Under the pieces are notes generated by a model. That model did no database searches, was not told where the DNA came from, and was given only the letters and a program-made list of their open reading frames with translations. This document shows positions 33,460 to 42,917 of a stretch of DNA of 53,953 nucleotides, in pieces (the stretch's first letter is position 1; each line of letters starts with the position of its first letter). The position numbers and the translations under genes were made by a program. The DNA comes from Paracoccaceae bacterium. Lineage in GTDB: Bacteria > Pseudomonadota > Alphaproteobacteria > Rhodobacterales > Rhodobacteraceae. The stretch lies in the NCBI GenBank assembly GCA_029244725.1, contig JAQWQJ010000091.1, forward strand, positions 1 through 53,953, given 5' to 3'.

Positions 33460-36440
33460 CTCTCATAGTCTCCTAGTTGTTTTTGGATGAGTTTTTCGAG
33501 GTCCCTGGTGGTCCGTTCCAGCTCCGTCATTCGCTTGTCCGGGGCCGTCTCTGGATCCTCACGCTCAGGGGATTTGGCCGGTTGGTCCGGTTCCCTCTGA
33601 GGCGTTTCTGGCGTGCGCGTTTCGTCCCGTCCCCGGGGCTCGCGCGCATTGATTTGGTCTCTGTGCTGCTCTTGTGCCTTGTCGCGTTCCGCCTCGAGCC
33701 AGGCTTCAAGCACGGTGACTTTCTCGCCGGTTTGCTCTTCCAACCGACGTGCCAGATCGTCAGGTCGATCGGTGATCAGAGTGACCTCGTCGCGGGCACG
33801 GGAGACAGAGACGTAGAAGTTTTTCTGATCGGCTAGGCGCTCGTTGGCGGACATGGCCACGATGATCCTGTCGACTGTGGCCCCCTGGAAGTCATGCGCG
33901 GTCAGAGCGTAGGCGTGATCCATTCCGGCGGCGGCGAGAGTCTTGTGATCCAGATCTTTGATCTCACCAGACCCCGTCTTAATCGTAATCTTCGCATCGG
34001 TGATCCCGCGGATCTTGCCGGTCTCGCCATTTTCAATACCGTGGCTCTTGTCGGTAATTCGGAACTTCACCTGATCGCCGAGCGAGAAGCCTTTCGTCGT
34101 TTTCTCGTAGGCATCGACGGCGGTGGCCGCCTTGCTGTTTTGCGCCGGCGCGAAGGGCAGGGTGGTGCCTGTTTCCCGGTCCAACAGGACAACGCGGCCT
34201 TCGCGTGGATCGACCTCGATCACATCATATTGACGCCCCTTGGTAAGACCGGCAGAGGCGACGGACTGGTGGGCGATAACAACATCACCGATTTTGTAAG
34301 AACTTGGGTCTGCCGCTTCGACACGGCTCAAGCGTTGCGGCGAGAGAGTCTGCAACCGGTGCTCCGAACCATGCAACGTCCCCTCGGCCCGTAATCCCTC
34401 TCTGACGGCCGCGTTGATGGCGACACGCGTTTTATTCGATGGGGTGACAAGCCCCAGACCGGCGCGTTCTCGTCTCCTAGCAGCGAGGTAGGCGTTGGCA
34501 GCGCTCTTGGCGATGTCATTTGAGACGTGCACATTGTTGCCAATCCGCTCGAAGGCTTGTCGGACGTTGCCGGCAATGGCGTGGTTGACGACGGCCAGTG
34601 CATCGTCGTTGCGCTGACGCTGGATGTCATCCATCACAGCGGTGCGCATGCCGAGCTTCTGCATCAGCGCGAAGGGCGTGCCGGCCGCGACAGCGTCGAG
34701 CTGTTGCACATCGCCCACCAGAACCACACGCGCAATCTTTTGGTCTCGGGCCTGATCGAGCAGGGATTTCATCTGGGTGTTGGAGACCATCGAGGCTTCA
34801 TCCACCACGAGAATGGTCTTGCGAGGATCAGCCGTTTGATCGGGGGAACGTTGTCTCAGCAGCCGTGCCTGTAATGTTTCCGAGACGGGCAGGGCTTCTT
34901 TGAGCTGTTGTGTCGCCTGCGCCGATGGCGCCAGACCTTCGATCTTGTAACCCGCCCGTTCAGCCTCAATCGCGAGCTTTGCCAGCATGAAGGTTTTGCC
35001 AGTACCGGCATAGCCTTGGACACCGACGACTTGGCCCTTTCCGGTCAAGGCAGTAACAACGGCATCCTTCTGTCCATCTGACAGGGTAGTACGGTTTAGC
35101 CTCTTATTCAGGGAGGCTTCAGGTGTCCGATCCTTTGCCCCGGATTGAGTTCTGTATCGCTCTAACTTCACACCTTTCTGACGGGATCCGATGCGATAGA
35201 GCCGGGATATGTCCCGCTCGATGGCAAGCGATTGTTCGTCGGTCAGAAGGTCGGCTTTGCCACTTTGGTCCTTGGCGGGCAGCAATCGCCCGTCTTTCTT
35301 GGCGAGGGCGATTTCCTGCTCAACCGCGTTCAAGCCCGCTTTGCTGGCAAACGCCATTGCTGTCGTGAGCAGATCCGCTTCTGCGTAAACTGTGTTGCGC
35401 TCGGAGATATGGGCGATGGCTTTGTCGAGGCTGTTTCTGGCATCCGCCACATGCGGGGCAGGGGCGACGCCCTCGCGGGTAAAGCCGGGAAGGCGTGTTG
35501 CCGCCGCTCGTTTGACGTCATTGAGCATGCCTTGCATCCGGCTCTGATCCATACCGGTGCGCTCTGCCTCTTTGATCCAGGCAGCATGCAACGCGTCACG
35601 GTTCAGATTGCCGTGCTTGGCAGCGCGCGTGGCTAGAGCTGCCAATTCAGCTGACTTTGCGGTTTCGGAGATCCCGCGACTTTGCATCGCGTCTTCTATC
35701 TCGGCACGGCGTTTGGAATAGAGGTCCACCAGATCGCGCGGGATCTCCCTCAGCTCGATCAAGCGATCCTTGCCGACACGATCGACCGTGTAGCCCAGCT
35801 CTCTGGCTGATTTAGCCAGCTCAGACCGATAAATCTCTGAACCAAGCTTCACCATCTGAAAAAGCTGGTCATTGTGCAAAGCTGTCACGCGCCCTTCGGA
35901 GTTCTCCACCATATTGGCGATGACGGCATGGGTATGAAGTTGCGGATCCAGCGCGCGCGAGGTGTCATGGCGAAAGAGGCCGGCGATGATTTTGCCGCCC
36001 GTTTCCACTTCCAGCGATCCGTTCTTATAAAAGCGCGTCTGAACAAGATTGGCCTCTGCATACTCCATGGCGGCGCGGACCGCCTTGTCATGCGCTTCAA
36101 TCAGACGCTCATCCCCGTAGACGAGCGCGGCTATGGACACCGACTTCGGCGCTGAAAAGGTCAGATCCATGCCAGGGCGGTGCTGGCGTTCCCCACCAAC
36201 GTATTTGCCCATGAGCCGATCTTTGATTGGACCGTCCTCGGATGCGACAAAGGTCTGACCATCGAGCATTTGGGTGAACATCTCGTCGTCCACCCGACCT
36301 TCCAGTCCGAGAGCTTCCGCGCCCTTGCCAAACCAGCTGGCTGCCGCATCGCCCTCTTCGCTTCCCGCCGCATAATAGCCTTCGGTCTTGTAATACCCAG
36401 ATGAGGCCGCACCGGCGCTCACCACCGTCGCGGACATCAT
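33456..36440 (-). CDS. traA: MobF-family conjugative relaxase-helicase (TrwC/TraA-like)
   Basis: A 994-residue protein. The relaxase domain has catalytic tyrosines in SSGYYKTEGYY near residues 14-24 and the metal-binding His triad in HDTSRALDPQLHTHAVIAN near 155-173. The helicase part has Walker A GYAGTGKT and Walker B LVVDEASM. The C-terminal tail (about 930-994) is charged and disordered. It nicks oriT, stays covalently bound to the DNA and unwinds it during transfer. I chose the ATG at 36440 because it overlaps the traD stop in an ATGA; an upstream in-frame start would overlap traD by 60 bases. Confidence 0.92.
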   Translation of the reverse strand: MMSATVVSAGAASSGYYKTEGYYAAGSEEGDAAASWFGKGAEALGLEGRVDDEMFTQMLDGQTFVASEDGPIKDRLMGKYVGGERQHRPGMDLTFSAPKSVSIAALVYGDERLIEAHDKAVRAAMEYAEANLVQTRFYKNGSLEVETGGKIIAGLFRHDTSRALDPQLHTHAVIANMVENSEGRVTALHNDQLFQMVKLGSEIYRSELAKSARELGYTVDRVGKDRLIELREIPRDLVDLYSKRRAEIEDAMQSRGISETAKSAELAALATRAAKHGNLNRDALHAAWIKEAERTGMDQSRMQGMLNDVKRAAATRLPGFTREGVAPAPHVADARNSLDKAIAHISERNTVYAEADLLTTAMAFASKAGLNAVEQEIALAKKDGRLLPAKDQSGKADLLTDEQSLAIERDISRLYRIGSRQKGVKLERYRTQSGAKDRTPEASLNKRLNRTTLSDGQKDAVVTALTGKGQVVGVQGYAGTGKTFMLAKLAIEAERAGYKIEGLAPSAQATQQLKEALPVSETLQARLLRQRSPDQTADPRKTILVVDEASMVSNTQMKSLLDQARDQKIARVVLVGDVQQLDAVAAGTPFALMQKLGMRTAVMDDIQRQRNDDALAVVNHAIAGNVRQAFERIGNNVHVSNDIAKSAANAYLAARRRERAGLGLVTPSNKTRVAINAAVREGLRAEGTLHGSEHRLQTLSPQRLSRVEAADPSSYKIGDVVIAHQSVASAGLTKGRQYDVIEVDPREGRVVLLDRETGTTLPFAPAQNSKAATAVDAYEKTTKGFSLGDQVKFRITDKSHGIENGETGKIRGITDAKITIKTGSGEIKDLDHKTLAAAGMDHAYALTAHDFQGATVDRIIVAMSANERLADQKNFYVSVSRARDEVTLITDRPDDLARRLEEQTGEKVTVLEAWLEAERDKAQEQHRDQINAREPRGRDETRTPETPQREPDQPAKSPEREDPETAPDKRMTELERTTRDLEKLIQKQLGDYER

Positions 36441-38743
36441 CGACTGGATTCTCGCACGGATGCGAGAATGCCGCCGGCGCACGACCAATGGTGTGGCCAA
36501 TCGAGACTCTCACTTCCCGCCGCTTTTGTCTGCGTTTCAGGATTGGGCGTATCGACCGGCTTGAAGTCCAATTCACCTTGGCAGGCACCAGCGGCAGGCG
36601 GGACACGCTCCGGATCCCCGGGTTCAACATGCTGTGAACACTCACACACGTTATTGGTGGTCTCTTGTGGGGTCTCGCCCGCCGGGAATTCCAGTCGTAC
36701 TTCGCTTGTAGGTGCCCCCATCATATGACGGGTAAAGGACGGAGGGCCGATGTCGTGCGGGGTGACGCCAGCTCTGCGGCTTGATGCATAATGCTCCCAG
36801 AGTTCTTCGTCGTCTGCGACGTGCTCGGCAAAGATTTCCAAACCGTTCGCGACCAAACGCGCGCGCCATTGTTCAAACTCGACGTGTTGATCTTCTAGGC
36901 TCAGACCAGAGAAAGACGAGGGGGAGTTGGGTTGACCTTCACGTGCGCTTCTGTCGGCAGCGCCCGCATCCATACTGCCTTTGACAAAGCTGCCGCCATG
37001 ATAGGGGATGAACTTCTCGGCAGTGCCTGCCCGTTCCACAGGCTTGAAGCGCACGAAGGCAGCCGGGGCATCATAGGCGAAGCGGATATAGCCTTCGAAC
37101 TGGGGGAGCGATTGTATCTGAGACGCTGTCACAATCCTGCGCTCGGTGCGCTGAGACATGAAGCCGACGCCATCACGGGCCTCATGAGCGCCAACGGTGA
37201 TAGTTTCCCGTCGCTCCTCGACATCTTCTGACCCCAGAGATTGCGAGAAGAGATCCGCCGTTCTTGCATCTGGCGTGTTGAACACAATCCGATTGTTGAG
37301 GTTGCCGACGATCGTCTGGGCGCCTTTCTCACCGTAGATGTCTTCAAGCTGCGAATAGACCTGGTAGCCAACCACAAAGGCGCCACCAAACTGGCGGATC
37401 TCGGCCAGGCTTTTGGCAAGGAAGGGCATTTTATTAAGCGTCGGGACCTCATCCATCATAAACCAAACGCGCGGGTCGTTTGCCTCGTCACAGGTCATCA
37501 ACGCATTCGCGGCCACTTCAAAAAGGGTTGAGATAATGTTTCTGGTGGCCGCGGCATGCTCTGCGTCACCGGTTAAAAACACAAAACCGGTTTCCGAGCT
37601 CTTGACCCACTTGCGGATGGAGAACGGCTCTGCGTCGTCGCGCAGGAACTCCAGAAAGCGCAGCTCGGCAATCAGGTTGGCGCGAATGGAGCCGGCTGTC
37701 TTGGCTATCTCTTCATTGAGGAAGTGGCGACCCGGTGTGGCTTCGATCAACTCGGCAAGCTGTTCGCCGGGGATATTGAGAATGGTCGACCGTAGCGCCG
37801 CGTTTGACGTGTGCCCTTCCTTGAGCAAGGTCTGTGCTGCGTAGTCAAACACAATACGTGCAGCTTGTGTCCAGAAGGGATCGCCACTGGCACCGGGCCT
37901 GTCGGGGATTAAGACCTCGGCCATCTGTGTGAAGAACTCTGGCCTTTCCGCTTCCAGAAACGGAGACCAAGCACGTGAGCGGGCATCAAAGGGATTGATG
38001 ATCACATCCGTTGCTGGATCGTAGAAGTCCCTGACAAGACTTCCCATGCGGTCATAGATGATTGCACGCCCCCCTAAGTCACGGACAGTGCCCAGCAACT
38101 CTTTGATGCAGGTCGTCTTACCTGTCCCGACCGTGCCGCAAATGGCTGTTTGTGCCTCAACAGCATTGGGTGGAAAACGAATGTCAGCAACCGTGTAGAA
38201 CGGCCCAGTCTTACGCTCCTTCCCGAAGCGCTTGAAGTAGTCCTTCCATTTTCGATCCACCCAACTCTTCAGCTCCTTCTCAGAAACCAGGTACGTCCCG
38301 CGAACATGCGCGTCCCCATCAAGCTTGCGTCCCGACACATAGAAGACAAATCCGGCAAGAACGGCCGCAGCGACGGCAGGCACCAAAGCCCACCAGGCAA
38401 AACTGACTGCCATCTCCTGATAGGACGCTCGAACCTCTAGGAAATCCAGGTTCTGGTAAATAACGGCAGCTTCTTCATTCACCCAGCCATGCATGGGATG
38501 GCGATACCGAATGACATGCTCAGCTTCGCCACGGTTCTCAACAAAGAAGCTCGCCAACCAATGTGCCCAGGTCACATGCAGGAGAGCGATCTCATAGTAG
38601 GCAAGACACAGGCCTGCGTAGACGACAGAAAACACCAGTGCCGCAAAAGCAATGGCCGAGCGCAGGACCTGGGCAGCCATGCGGATCCAGTGCTGGGTCG
38701 TCTGTCCGCCGCGGATGAACTGGTCGGGTGAGTTTTTGGCCAT
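36437..38743 (-). CDS. traD: Type IV coupling protein (TraD/TrwB family)
   Basis: About 768 residues from MAKNSPDQFIRGGQ; a GTG eight codons upstream is a possible alternative start. There are two N-terminal TM helices (about 25-45 and 115-135), then a RecA-like ATPase with Walker A CGTVGTGKTT and Walker B VWFMMDEVPTLNK. The segment FVVGYQVYSQLEDIYG is typical of TraD/TrwB. The C-terminus (after about 600) is variable and acidic. It brings the relaxase-DNA complex to a type IV secretion channel, no part of which is encoded in this window. It is translationally coupled to traA. Confidence 0.92.
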   Translation of the reverse strand: MAKNSPDQFIRGGQTTQHWIRMAAQVLRSAIAFAALVFSVVYAGLCLAYYEIALLHVTWAHWLASFFVENRGEAEHVIRYRHPMHGWVNEEAAVIYQNLDFLEVRASYQEMAVSFAWWALVPAVAAAVLAGFVFYVSGRKLDGDAHVRGTYLVSEKELKSWVDRKWKDYFKRFGKERKTGPFYTVADIRFPPNAVEAQTAICGTVGTGKTTCIKELLGTVRDLGGRAIIYDRMGSLVRDFYDPATDVIINPFDARSRAWSPFLEAERPEFFTQMAEVLIPDRPGASGDPFWTQAARIVFDYAAQTLLKEGHTSNAALRSTILNIPGEQLAELIEATPGRHFLNEEIAKTAGSIRANLIAELRFLEFLRDDAEPFSIRKWVKSSETGFVFLTGDAEHAAATRNIISTLFEVAANALMTCDEANDPRVWFMMDEVPTLNKMPFLAKSLAEIRQFGGAFVVGYQVYSQLEDIYGEKGAQTIVGNLNNRIVFNTPDARTADLFSQSLGSEDVEERRETITVGAHEARDGVGFMSQRTERRIVTASQIQSLPQFEGYIRFAYDAPAAFVRFKPVERAGTAEKFIPYHGGSFVKGSMDAGAADRSAREGQPNSPSSFSGLSLEDQHVEFEQWRARLVANGLEIFAEHVADDEELWEHYASSRRAGVTPHDIGPPSFTRHMMGAPTSEVRLEFPAGETPQETTNNVCECSQHVEPGDPERVPPAAGACQGELDFKPVDTPNPETQTKAAGSESLDWPHHWSCAGGILASVRESSR

Positions 38744-39356
38744 GAAGCGAAGTTCCGTGTTGCGCACGCTCCATTATTAACTATTAAAACAACAATCAAA
38801 CAGAATTTAAAAACATCAAGCAAAAACGAGTTGCGTGGGGAACCGTCCCATAAGGCTGTTTGGATTGGAGGTTGAGTGGTTGGCTAATGACTGACAGCTG
38901 CCATTCACGCTATTTGCAGCGGATGACCGCTTCGAGCCCACACCGGAAGTGTTAGATTTGTGCTGCGCGCGCCTCGCTGCGCAAATAATGCTGCAAGTGC
39001 GCCCCTCTCGGCACTGTTGCGCGGTGGGGAAACCGGTCGTTCACGCGAAGCCCAGCAACCGTTTGAGGCTGAACAACCGAGTCGCGGGACAAAACTCACC
39101 TTCGATGCAACGGAGAACCCATGGACCTGCGATGGACAACTTGGTGTAGAAAGCTTGTCATACTAGCCGTTTTCCTATGAAAAAAGTCATCTAAAACTGA
39201 CGATAACGCCGCCTCAATTTGATACATCAAAGTCAATCAGGCCCATTCCGGTATAGGCGGGCTGTTAGAGAGTTAACGCTGATGACATGCAACTTTTGGA
39301 TTTTGAGTTGTTTTCGCTGGTCGCCACCTTATGAAACTGAATTTGCCGGAATATGA
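38744..39356. other. Non-coding gap upstream of traD
   Basis: About 600 bases without a supported gene. The first 80 are AT-rich (runs of A and T near 38770-38825) and probably hold the traD promoter. GC-rich patches near 38960-39060 have no convincing frame. The tail of a plus-strand frame reading FDATENPWTCDGQLGVESL (near 39098-39160) may be an old gene remnant. The place upstream of a traD-traA operon makes the region a candidate for oriT, but I found no recognisable nick consensus. Confidence 0.35.
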
Positions 39357-39794
39357 CTACGCCAGCTCAACGTCGATATTCTGATGCTCTGTCAAGCATT
39401 CCGAATGGTCGCGTAGAACTTCGATAATCTTGCATTCCGCCACGCTGTTGCCCTCGCATTCAGTGACCATACGTTTCAACTCCTTCTTGAGTGCTTGCAG
39501 ACCTTTTATGCGTCTTTCAACTTGCGTCAGTTGTCGGCGCGCAATGACATCGGCGTCGGCGCAGGATCGTGATGGATTGTCAGAGAGATCCAGTAGCTCC
39601 CGAATGGACTCCAGCGAAAAGCCGAGTTGACGAGAATGTCGGATGAAGGCCAATCGATCCAAGTCTTTCTCGAAGTAGCGACGCTGACCTCCGGCGGAAC
39701 GCCCAGGCTCATTCATCACCCCAATCTGCTCGTAGTAGCGGATCGTTTGGACCTTGGTCCCTGTTTTTTTCGAGAGCGTGCCGATGGTGAGCAT
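39357..39794 (-). CDS. MerR-family heavy-metal regulator (CadR/PbrR/ZntR-like)
   Basis: A 145-residue regulator starting MLTIGTLSKKTGTKVQTIRY, with an HTH (GTKVQTIRYYEQIGVM), long dimerisation helix and three Cys at 78, 113 and 121. This pattern is typical of sensors of Cd(II), Pb(II), Zn(II) or Hg(II) and differs from the CCxGxxxPDCPIL loop of CueR. It is divergent from the DUF411-lspA genes. Two promoters with 19-base spacers and CTCTA-type half-sites (39904-39934 and 45270-45300) are its likely targets, which links it to the P-type ATPase. Confidence 0.87.
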   Translation of the reverse strand: MLTIGTLSKKTGTKVQTIRYYEQIGVMNEPGRSAGGQRRYFEKDLDRLAFIRHSRQLGFSLESIRELLDLSDNPSRSCADADVIARRQLTQVERRIKGLQALKKELKRMVTECEGNSVAECKIIEVLRDHSECLTEHQNIDVELA

Positions 39795-39903
39795 AGGAAT
39801 CCTCATGTCTAAAGTCACTATAGCTTATTGTTAACTCATCTCGGATGGGAACGCACGACAATCACGCTGAGGTGTTGCGCTAACGCGCTACTGAAATTAG
39901 TTC

Positions 39904-39934
39904 TTGAACCTCTAGGTACTGTAGCTTGTATCAA
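39904..39934 (+). promoter_or_regulatory. MerR-type promoter of the DUF411-lspA genes
   Basis: TTGAAC (39904-39909), a 19-base spacer with an imperfect CTCTAG/CTGTAG dyad, then TATCAA (39929-39934). The half-sites resemble those in front of the P-type ATPase and known CadR/PbrR/ZntR operators. The nearest gene (DUF411) starts 35 bases downstream. Confidence 0.65.
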
Positions 39935-39968
39935 GTCAACTACAGCACTGCAAAATCTAGGAATGATC

Positions 39969-40421
39969 ATGAAATACTCGATCAAGACACTTTCTGTTGC
40001 CACTTTGCTAACCCTTGTCGGAACAGCCGCAACAGCCCAGACGGCAATTCATGTTGCCAAAACGAGAGGTTGCGGCTGCTGTGTGGCTTGGGTGGATCAT
40101 CTGTCCGAGGCTGGATTCTTACCAGCAGGCGAGAACGTTGGGGGCGCGCTTATCCGCCTGAAGATGGATCGCGGCATCCCGGTCAGTATGTTCTCGTGTC
40201 ACACAGCGACGGTCGATGGCTACACAATCGAAGGTCACGTGCCCGCCGCCGACATCAATCGGCTCCTTGAGCAACGTCCAGACGCAATTGGGCTCGCTGT
40301 CCCTGGCATGCCGATTGGATCACCGGGCATGGATTTCGGCGATGGAGCCGACGCCTATGATGTGTTTCTGGTGAACAAAGACGGAAGCACTGAAGTCTTT
40401 TCGTCCTACCCGGCGAACTGA
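39969..40421 (+). CDS. DUF411 secreted metal-binding protein
   Basis: A 150-residue protein with a signal peptide (MKYSIKTLSVATLLTLVGTA, cleavage near AQA/TA) and the DUF411 signature: a GCGCC cluster near 35, MDRGIPVSMFSCHTATVDGY and IEGHVPAADINRLL. DUF411 proteins occur in copper and other heavy-metal resistance loci and probably bind metal in the periplasm through Cys, Met and His. It starts 35 bases after a MerR-type promoter; I chose 39969 because AGGA lies just upstream. Confidence 0.82.
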   Translation: MKYSIKTLSVATLLTLVGTAATAQTAIHVAKTRGCGCCVAWVDHLSEAGFLPAGENVGGALIRLKMDRGIPVSMFSCHTATVDGYTIEGHVPAADINRLLEQRPDAIGLAVPGMPIGSPGMDFGDGADAYDVFLVNKDGSTEVFSSYPAN

Positions 40422-40533
40422 ATTGGAGGCGCTGACGACTCTGTCGCCCGTCTCTTTGGTTTTTCGAAAGCCTTGCGGCTGGTTTAATGACAGCCGTGAG
40501 CGCAACGCCTGTATTGTTTGGTTGGGGTAACTC

Positions 40534-40995
40534 ATGAACAAATTAACAGCCGGATTCTGCGTGGCCATTAGCGCTCTGCTTGCAGATCAGGCCTCTAAGG
40601 CTTTGGCGCTCGCCAATGCGGCTTCCTTCGAGAAGGGAATAACCGTCTTTCCGGGGTTTGACTTGACGCTTTTACGCAATGAGGGTGTGACTTTTGGATT
40701 CTTGCCGAATGTGCCGTGGTGGGCACTGGCAATGCTGGCACTTGGCATCGTGTTTTTCTTGATCCTATTGATGATCAAGGCCAAGAAAACATCAGAAGTT
40801 GTGGCTCTTGGAGTGGTAATCGGCGGCGCGCTCGGAAACATCGTAGATCGTGTCCGATTTGGCGGTGTGACGGATTTTCTGGATTTCTATCTTGGCACTG
40901 CTCATTGGCCAGCCTTCAATTTTGCGGATGTGTTTGTGGTTTGTGGTGTTGGCACACTGCTGTGGATCGAAATGTTCAAAAAAGCCAAGAGTTAG
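40534..40995 (+). CDS. lspA: Lipoprotein signal peptidase LspA (metal-locus copy)
   Basis: A 153-residue, four-TM aspartyl peptidase with family motifs LLADQASKALAL, NEGVTFGF, GGALGNIVDRVRFGGV and TDFLDFY; the two catalytic Asp (in NIVDR and TDFLDF) are intact. LspA cleaves prolipoprotein signal peptides at the lipidated Cys. Extra lspA genes are known in lead and cadmium resistance loci (PbrC of Cupriavidus), where they accompany a P-type ATPase and a MerR-type regulator, the same trio as here. Its stop codon lies inside a hairpin shared with the convergent dctM gene. Confidence 0.9.
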   Translation: MNKLTAGFCVAISALLADQASKALALANAASFEKGITVFPGFDLTLLRNEGVTFGFLPNVPWWALAMLALGIVFFLILLMIKAKKTSEVVALGVVIGGALGNIVDRVRFGGVTDFLDFYLGTAHWPAFNFADVFVVCGVGTLLWIEMFKKAKS

Positions 40996-41009
40996 CGGCG
41001 TCCCGCTAA
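40992..41009. terminator. Hairpin containing the stop codons of lspA and dctM
   Basis: TTAGCGG (40992-40998) pairs perfectly with CCGCTAA (41003-41009) around a 4-base loop. The TAG of lspA (40993-40995) and the TAG of the convergent dctM (41006-41008, minus) sit in opposite arms. No T-run follows, so its strength as a terminator is uncertain. Confidence 0.4.
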
Positions 41010-42373
41010 TTCAGCAGCAGCGAGTCTGACCGCGACAGCACGAGGGCAGGCAGCCATGTGATGAGCTTTGGCCAGCCCGCCAGCGCTCCAATCATAAGCA
41101 CTTCGATGATGACCAGCGGCCCCGCGCCCTTGTAGATGTCCGCAAGGTTTACGCCCGGCGGCGCAGCCATTTTTGCAAAGAACAGTGCATAGCCGAAGGG
41201 TGGTGTCAGAAACGAGGTTTGCAAAGCCAATGCAATCAGCCCGGCGAGCCATATATTGGCGAAATAGGCAGTGCCCACATGGTCGGCAAAGTCCAACTGC
41301 CCAAAGATCGGTAGCAAGATTGGTAGAAATACCAGCAAGATTTCGATCCAGTCAAAGACGAAACCAAGAACAAGGATAATACCGAGCAAAAGGGTAAGTG
41401 TGGCCCATCGACCGAGGTCGAAACTATCTATCCACAGGAACAGAATATTCGGGCCGTCCAAAAGATTGAAGCCAAGCGAGAAGATGGTCGCGCCAATAAC
41501 AATAAAGAACACCATCGACGTCATGGATGCTGTCCGAACAATTGTTTTGTTGAGCAGATTGAGTGTCATTCGTCCGCGAAAGGCTGTGACCAACAACCCA
41601 CCAAAGACGCCGATCCCCGCCGCCTCAGACAAAGTGGCGACCCCCGCGACGATGCTGAGTGGGATCGCGGCAATGACACCGATGGCCACGATCACAGAGA
41701 GGACATCCCGGATTGTGGGCTTTGTCTGGTCCGATAAAGGCACTTCAACACGGTTTCGAAGTGTGATTGCAAAGTATATCGAGAAGAGCAACACCAGCAG
41801 GAGAACCGGCACGACGAGCGCGGCGTACATCAATGCGAACCGAAGCTGAAAGACGTTGGCAACAAAGAACAGCAGGATCGCGGGAGGAAACACAACGCCG
41901 AGCGCCCCAGAAGCCGCGACCGCTGCGCCTGCCGCAGATGCAGGGTAGCCCGAACGCAGCATTGGTCCGTATGCAACCAGGGCGACCGTTACGACGGATG
42001 CGCCGATCACACCCGCCGCAGGCGCGAGGATCAGGCCGATGAGAAGCGTGGCGACGGCGTAACGTCCCGGTACAGACTTCAGGAGTTGACCGAGGGTTCG
42101 GAACAGCGTTTCGGCGATGCCGCTGGCATTCAGCACAAGCCCGAGAAAGATGAGAAGAGGCACACTGGTGAACTGCACGGCCTCATTGGTCAGCACGCCC
42201 CGCACCCGCAAGTAGATCAGGCCGAGATGGCCAAAATCCGTCTCGCCAATAAAAACAGCAGCAATAAACGCAAGAAACCCGGTCGTGGTCAGCACCAGGG
42301 CAACGGGAAAGCCGCTGAATACCCCAAAGGCCAATAGCGCCAGCATAGTGATTGACAGTACTTCATTCACCAT
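41006..42373 (-). CDS. TRAP transporter large membrane subunit (DctM/SiaM-like)
   Basis: About 455 residues starting MVNEVLSITMLALLAFGVFS, with some 12 TM helices and TRAP-T large subunit patterns (LLIFLGLVLNASGIAETLFR; APAAGVIGASVVTVALVAYG; LVFLPILLPIFGQLDFADH; LQTSFLTPPFGYALFF). It forms the ion-coupled channel of a tripartite ATP-independent periplasmic transporter. The start overlaps dctQ by 11 bases. No periplasmic binding protein (DctP) gene is nearby, so the substrate cannot be guessed. Confidence 0.88.
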   Translation of the reverse strand: MVNEVLSITMLALLAFGVFSGFPVALVLTTTGFLAFIAAVFIGETDFGHLGLIYLRVRGVLTNEAVQFTSVPLLIFLGLVLNASGIAETLFRTLGQLLKSVPGRYAVATLLIGLILAPAAGVIGASVVTVALVAYGPMLRSGYPASAAGAAVAASGALGVVFPPAILLFFVANVFQLRFALMYAALVVPVLLLVLLFSIYFAITLRNRVEVPLSDQTKPTIRDVLSVIVAIGVIAAIPLSIVAGVATLSEAAGIGVFGGLLVTAFRGRMTLNLLNKTIVRTASMTSMVFFIVIGATIFSLGFNLLDGPNILFLWIDSFDLGRWATLTLLLGIILVLGFVFDWIEILLVFLPILLPIFGQLDFADHVGTAYFANIWLAGLIALALQTSFLTPPFGYALFFAKMAAPPGVNLADIYKGAGPLVIIEVLMIGALAGWPKLITWLPALVLSRSDSLLLN

Positions 42374-42899
42374 GGGGCAGATCTTCTTGCGAGCTTGGCG
42401 AGACGTCGGCACGATGTCCACGCAGAAATGAAATATTCCGTGCGACGACGATCACACCCGCGACACCCAGAAGCGCAGGCCCGGCAATTGCAGCGATGCG
42501 TTGGGCCCAGACATCGGTTTCGGCGTATTTAGTCGTCCGCATCAGACCATCCCAAGCGTAATAAACAAGGATGACAGCAAGAGGCAGCAGCACGAAGAGA
42601 CAGCCCATTAGCTCGATCCGGGCTAGCGTTTTTGGGGACCACTTCCGTCGGAAGACGTCCACCCGGACATGCCCATCGCGCAAATATGTGAAACCCAACG
42701 TCATGAAGATGAGGACGAATAGCAAAGAGGTGGAAAGATCGGGGAGTATCGCTGACACGCCAAGATGTAACTTTCGATCCAGCATCTGCAGGCCCGTGAA
42801 GAAAGCGATGGGAACCACCGTGGCCCACGCCGTGACCACGCCCACGGTTCGAATGACAGCCTCCAGCCAGTTCAGCAGTCTCAAATTGTCCCCTTCCAA
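42363..42899 (-). CDS. TRAP transporter small membrane subunit (DctQ-like)
   Basis: A 178-residue, four-TM protein (TAWATVVPIAFFTGLQMLDR; STSLLFVLIFMTLGFTYLRD; the conserved turn GHVRVDVFRRKWSPKTLARI). DctQ pairs with DctM. It starts 18 bases after the P-type ATPase stop on the same strand, so it is probably co-transcribed with the pump from the MerR-type promoter at 45270. Transport of a metal ligand or carboxylate is speculative. Confidence 0.85.
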   Translation of the reverse strand: MEGDNLRLLNWLEAVIRTVGVVTAWATVVPIAFFTGLQMLDRKLHLGVSAILPDLSTSLLFVLIFMTLGFTYLRDGHVRVDVFRRKWSPKTLARIELMGCLFVLLPLAVILVYYAWDGLMRTTKYAETDVWAQRIAAIAGPALLGVAGVIVVARNISFLRGHRADVSPSSQEDLPHGE

Positions 42900-42917
42900 G
42901 CCTCTTCGAGGGCCTTG

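Noticed and set aside
33477-36200. Several long plus-strand open frames opposite traA (for example 33894-34394 and 35232-35636)
   Set aside because: They lie antisense to a well-supported relaxase gene, have no recognisable domains or ribosome sites, and arise from GC-rich codon usage.
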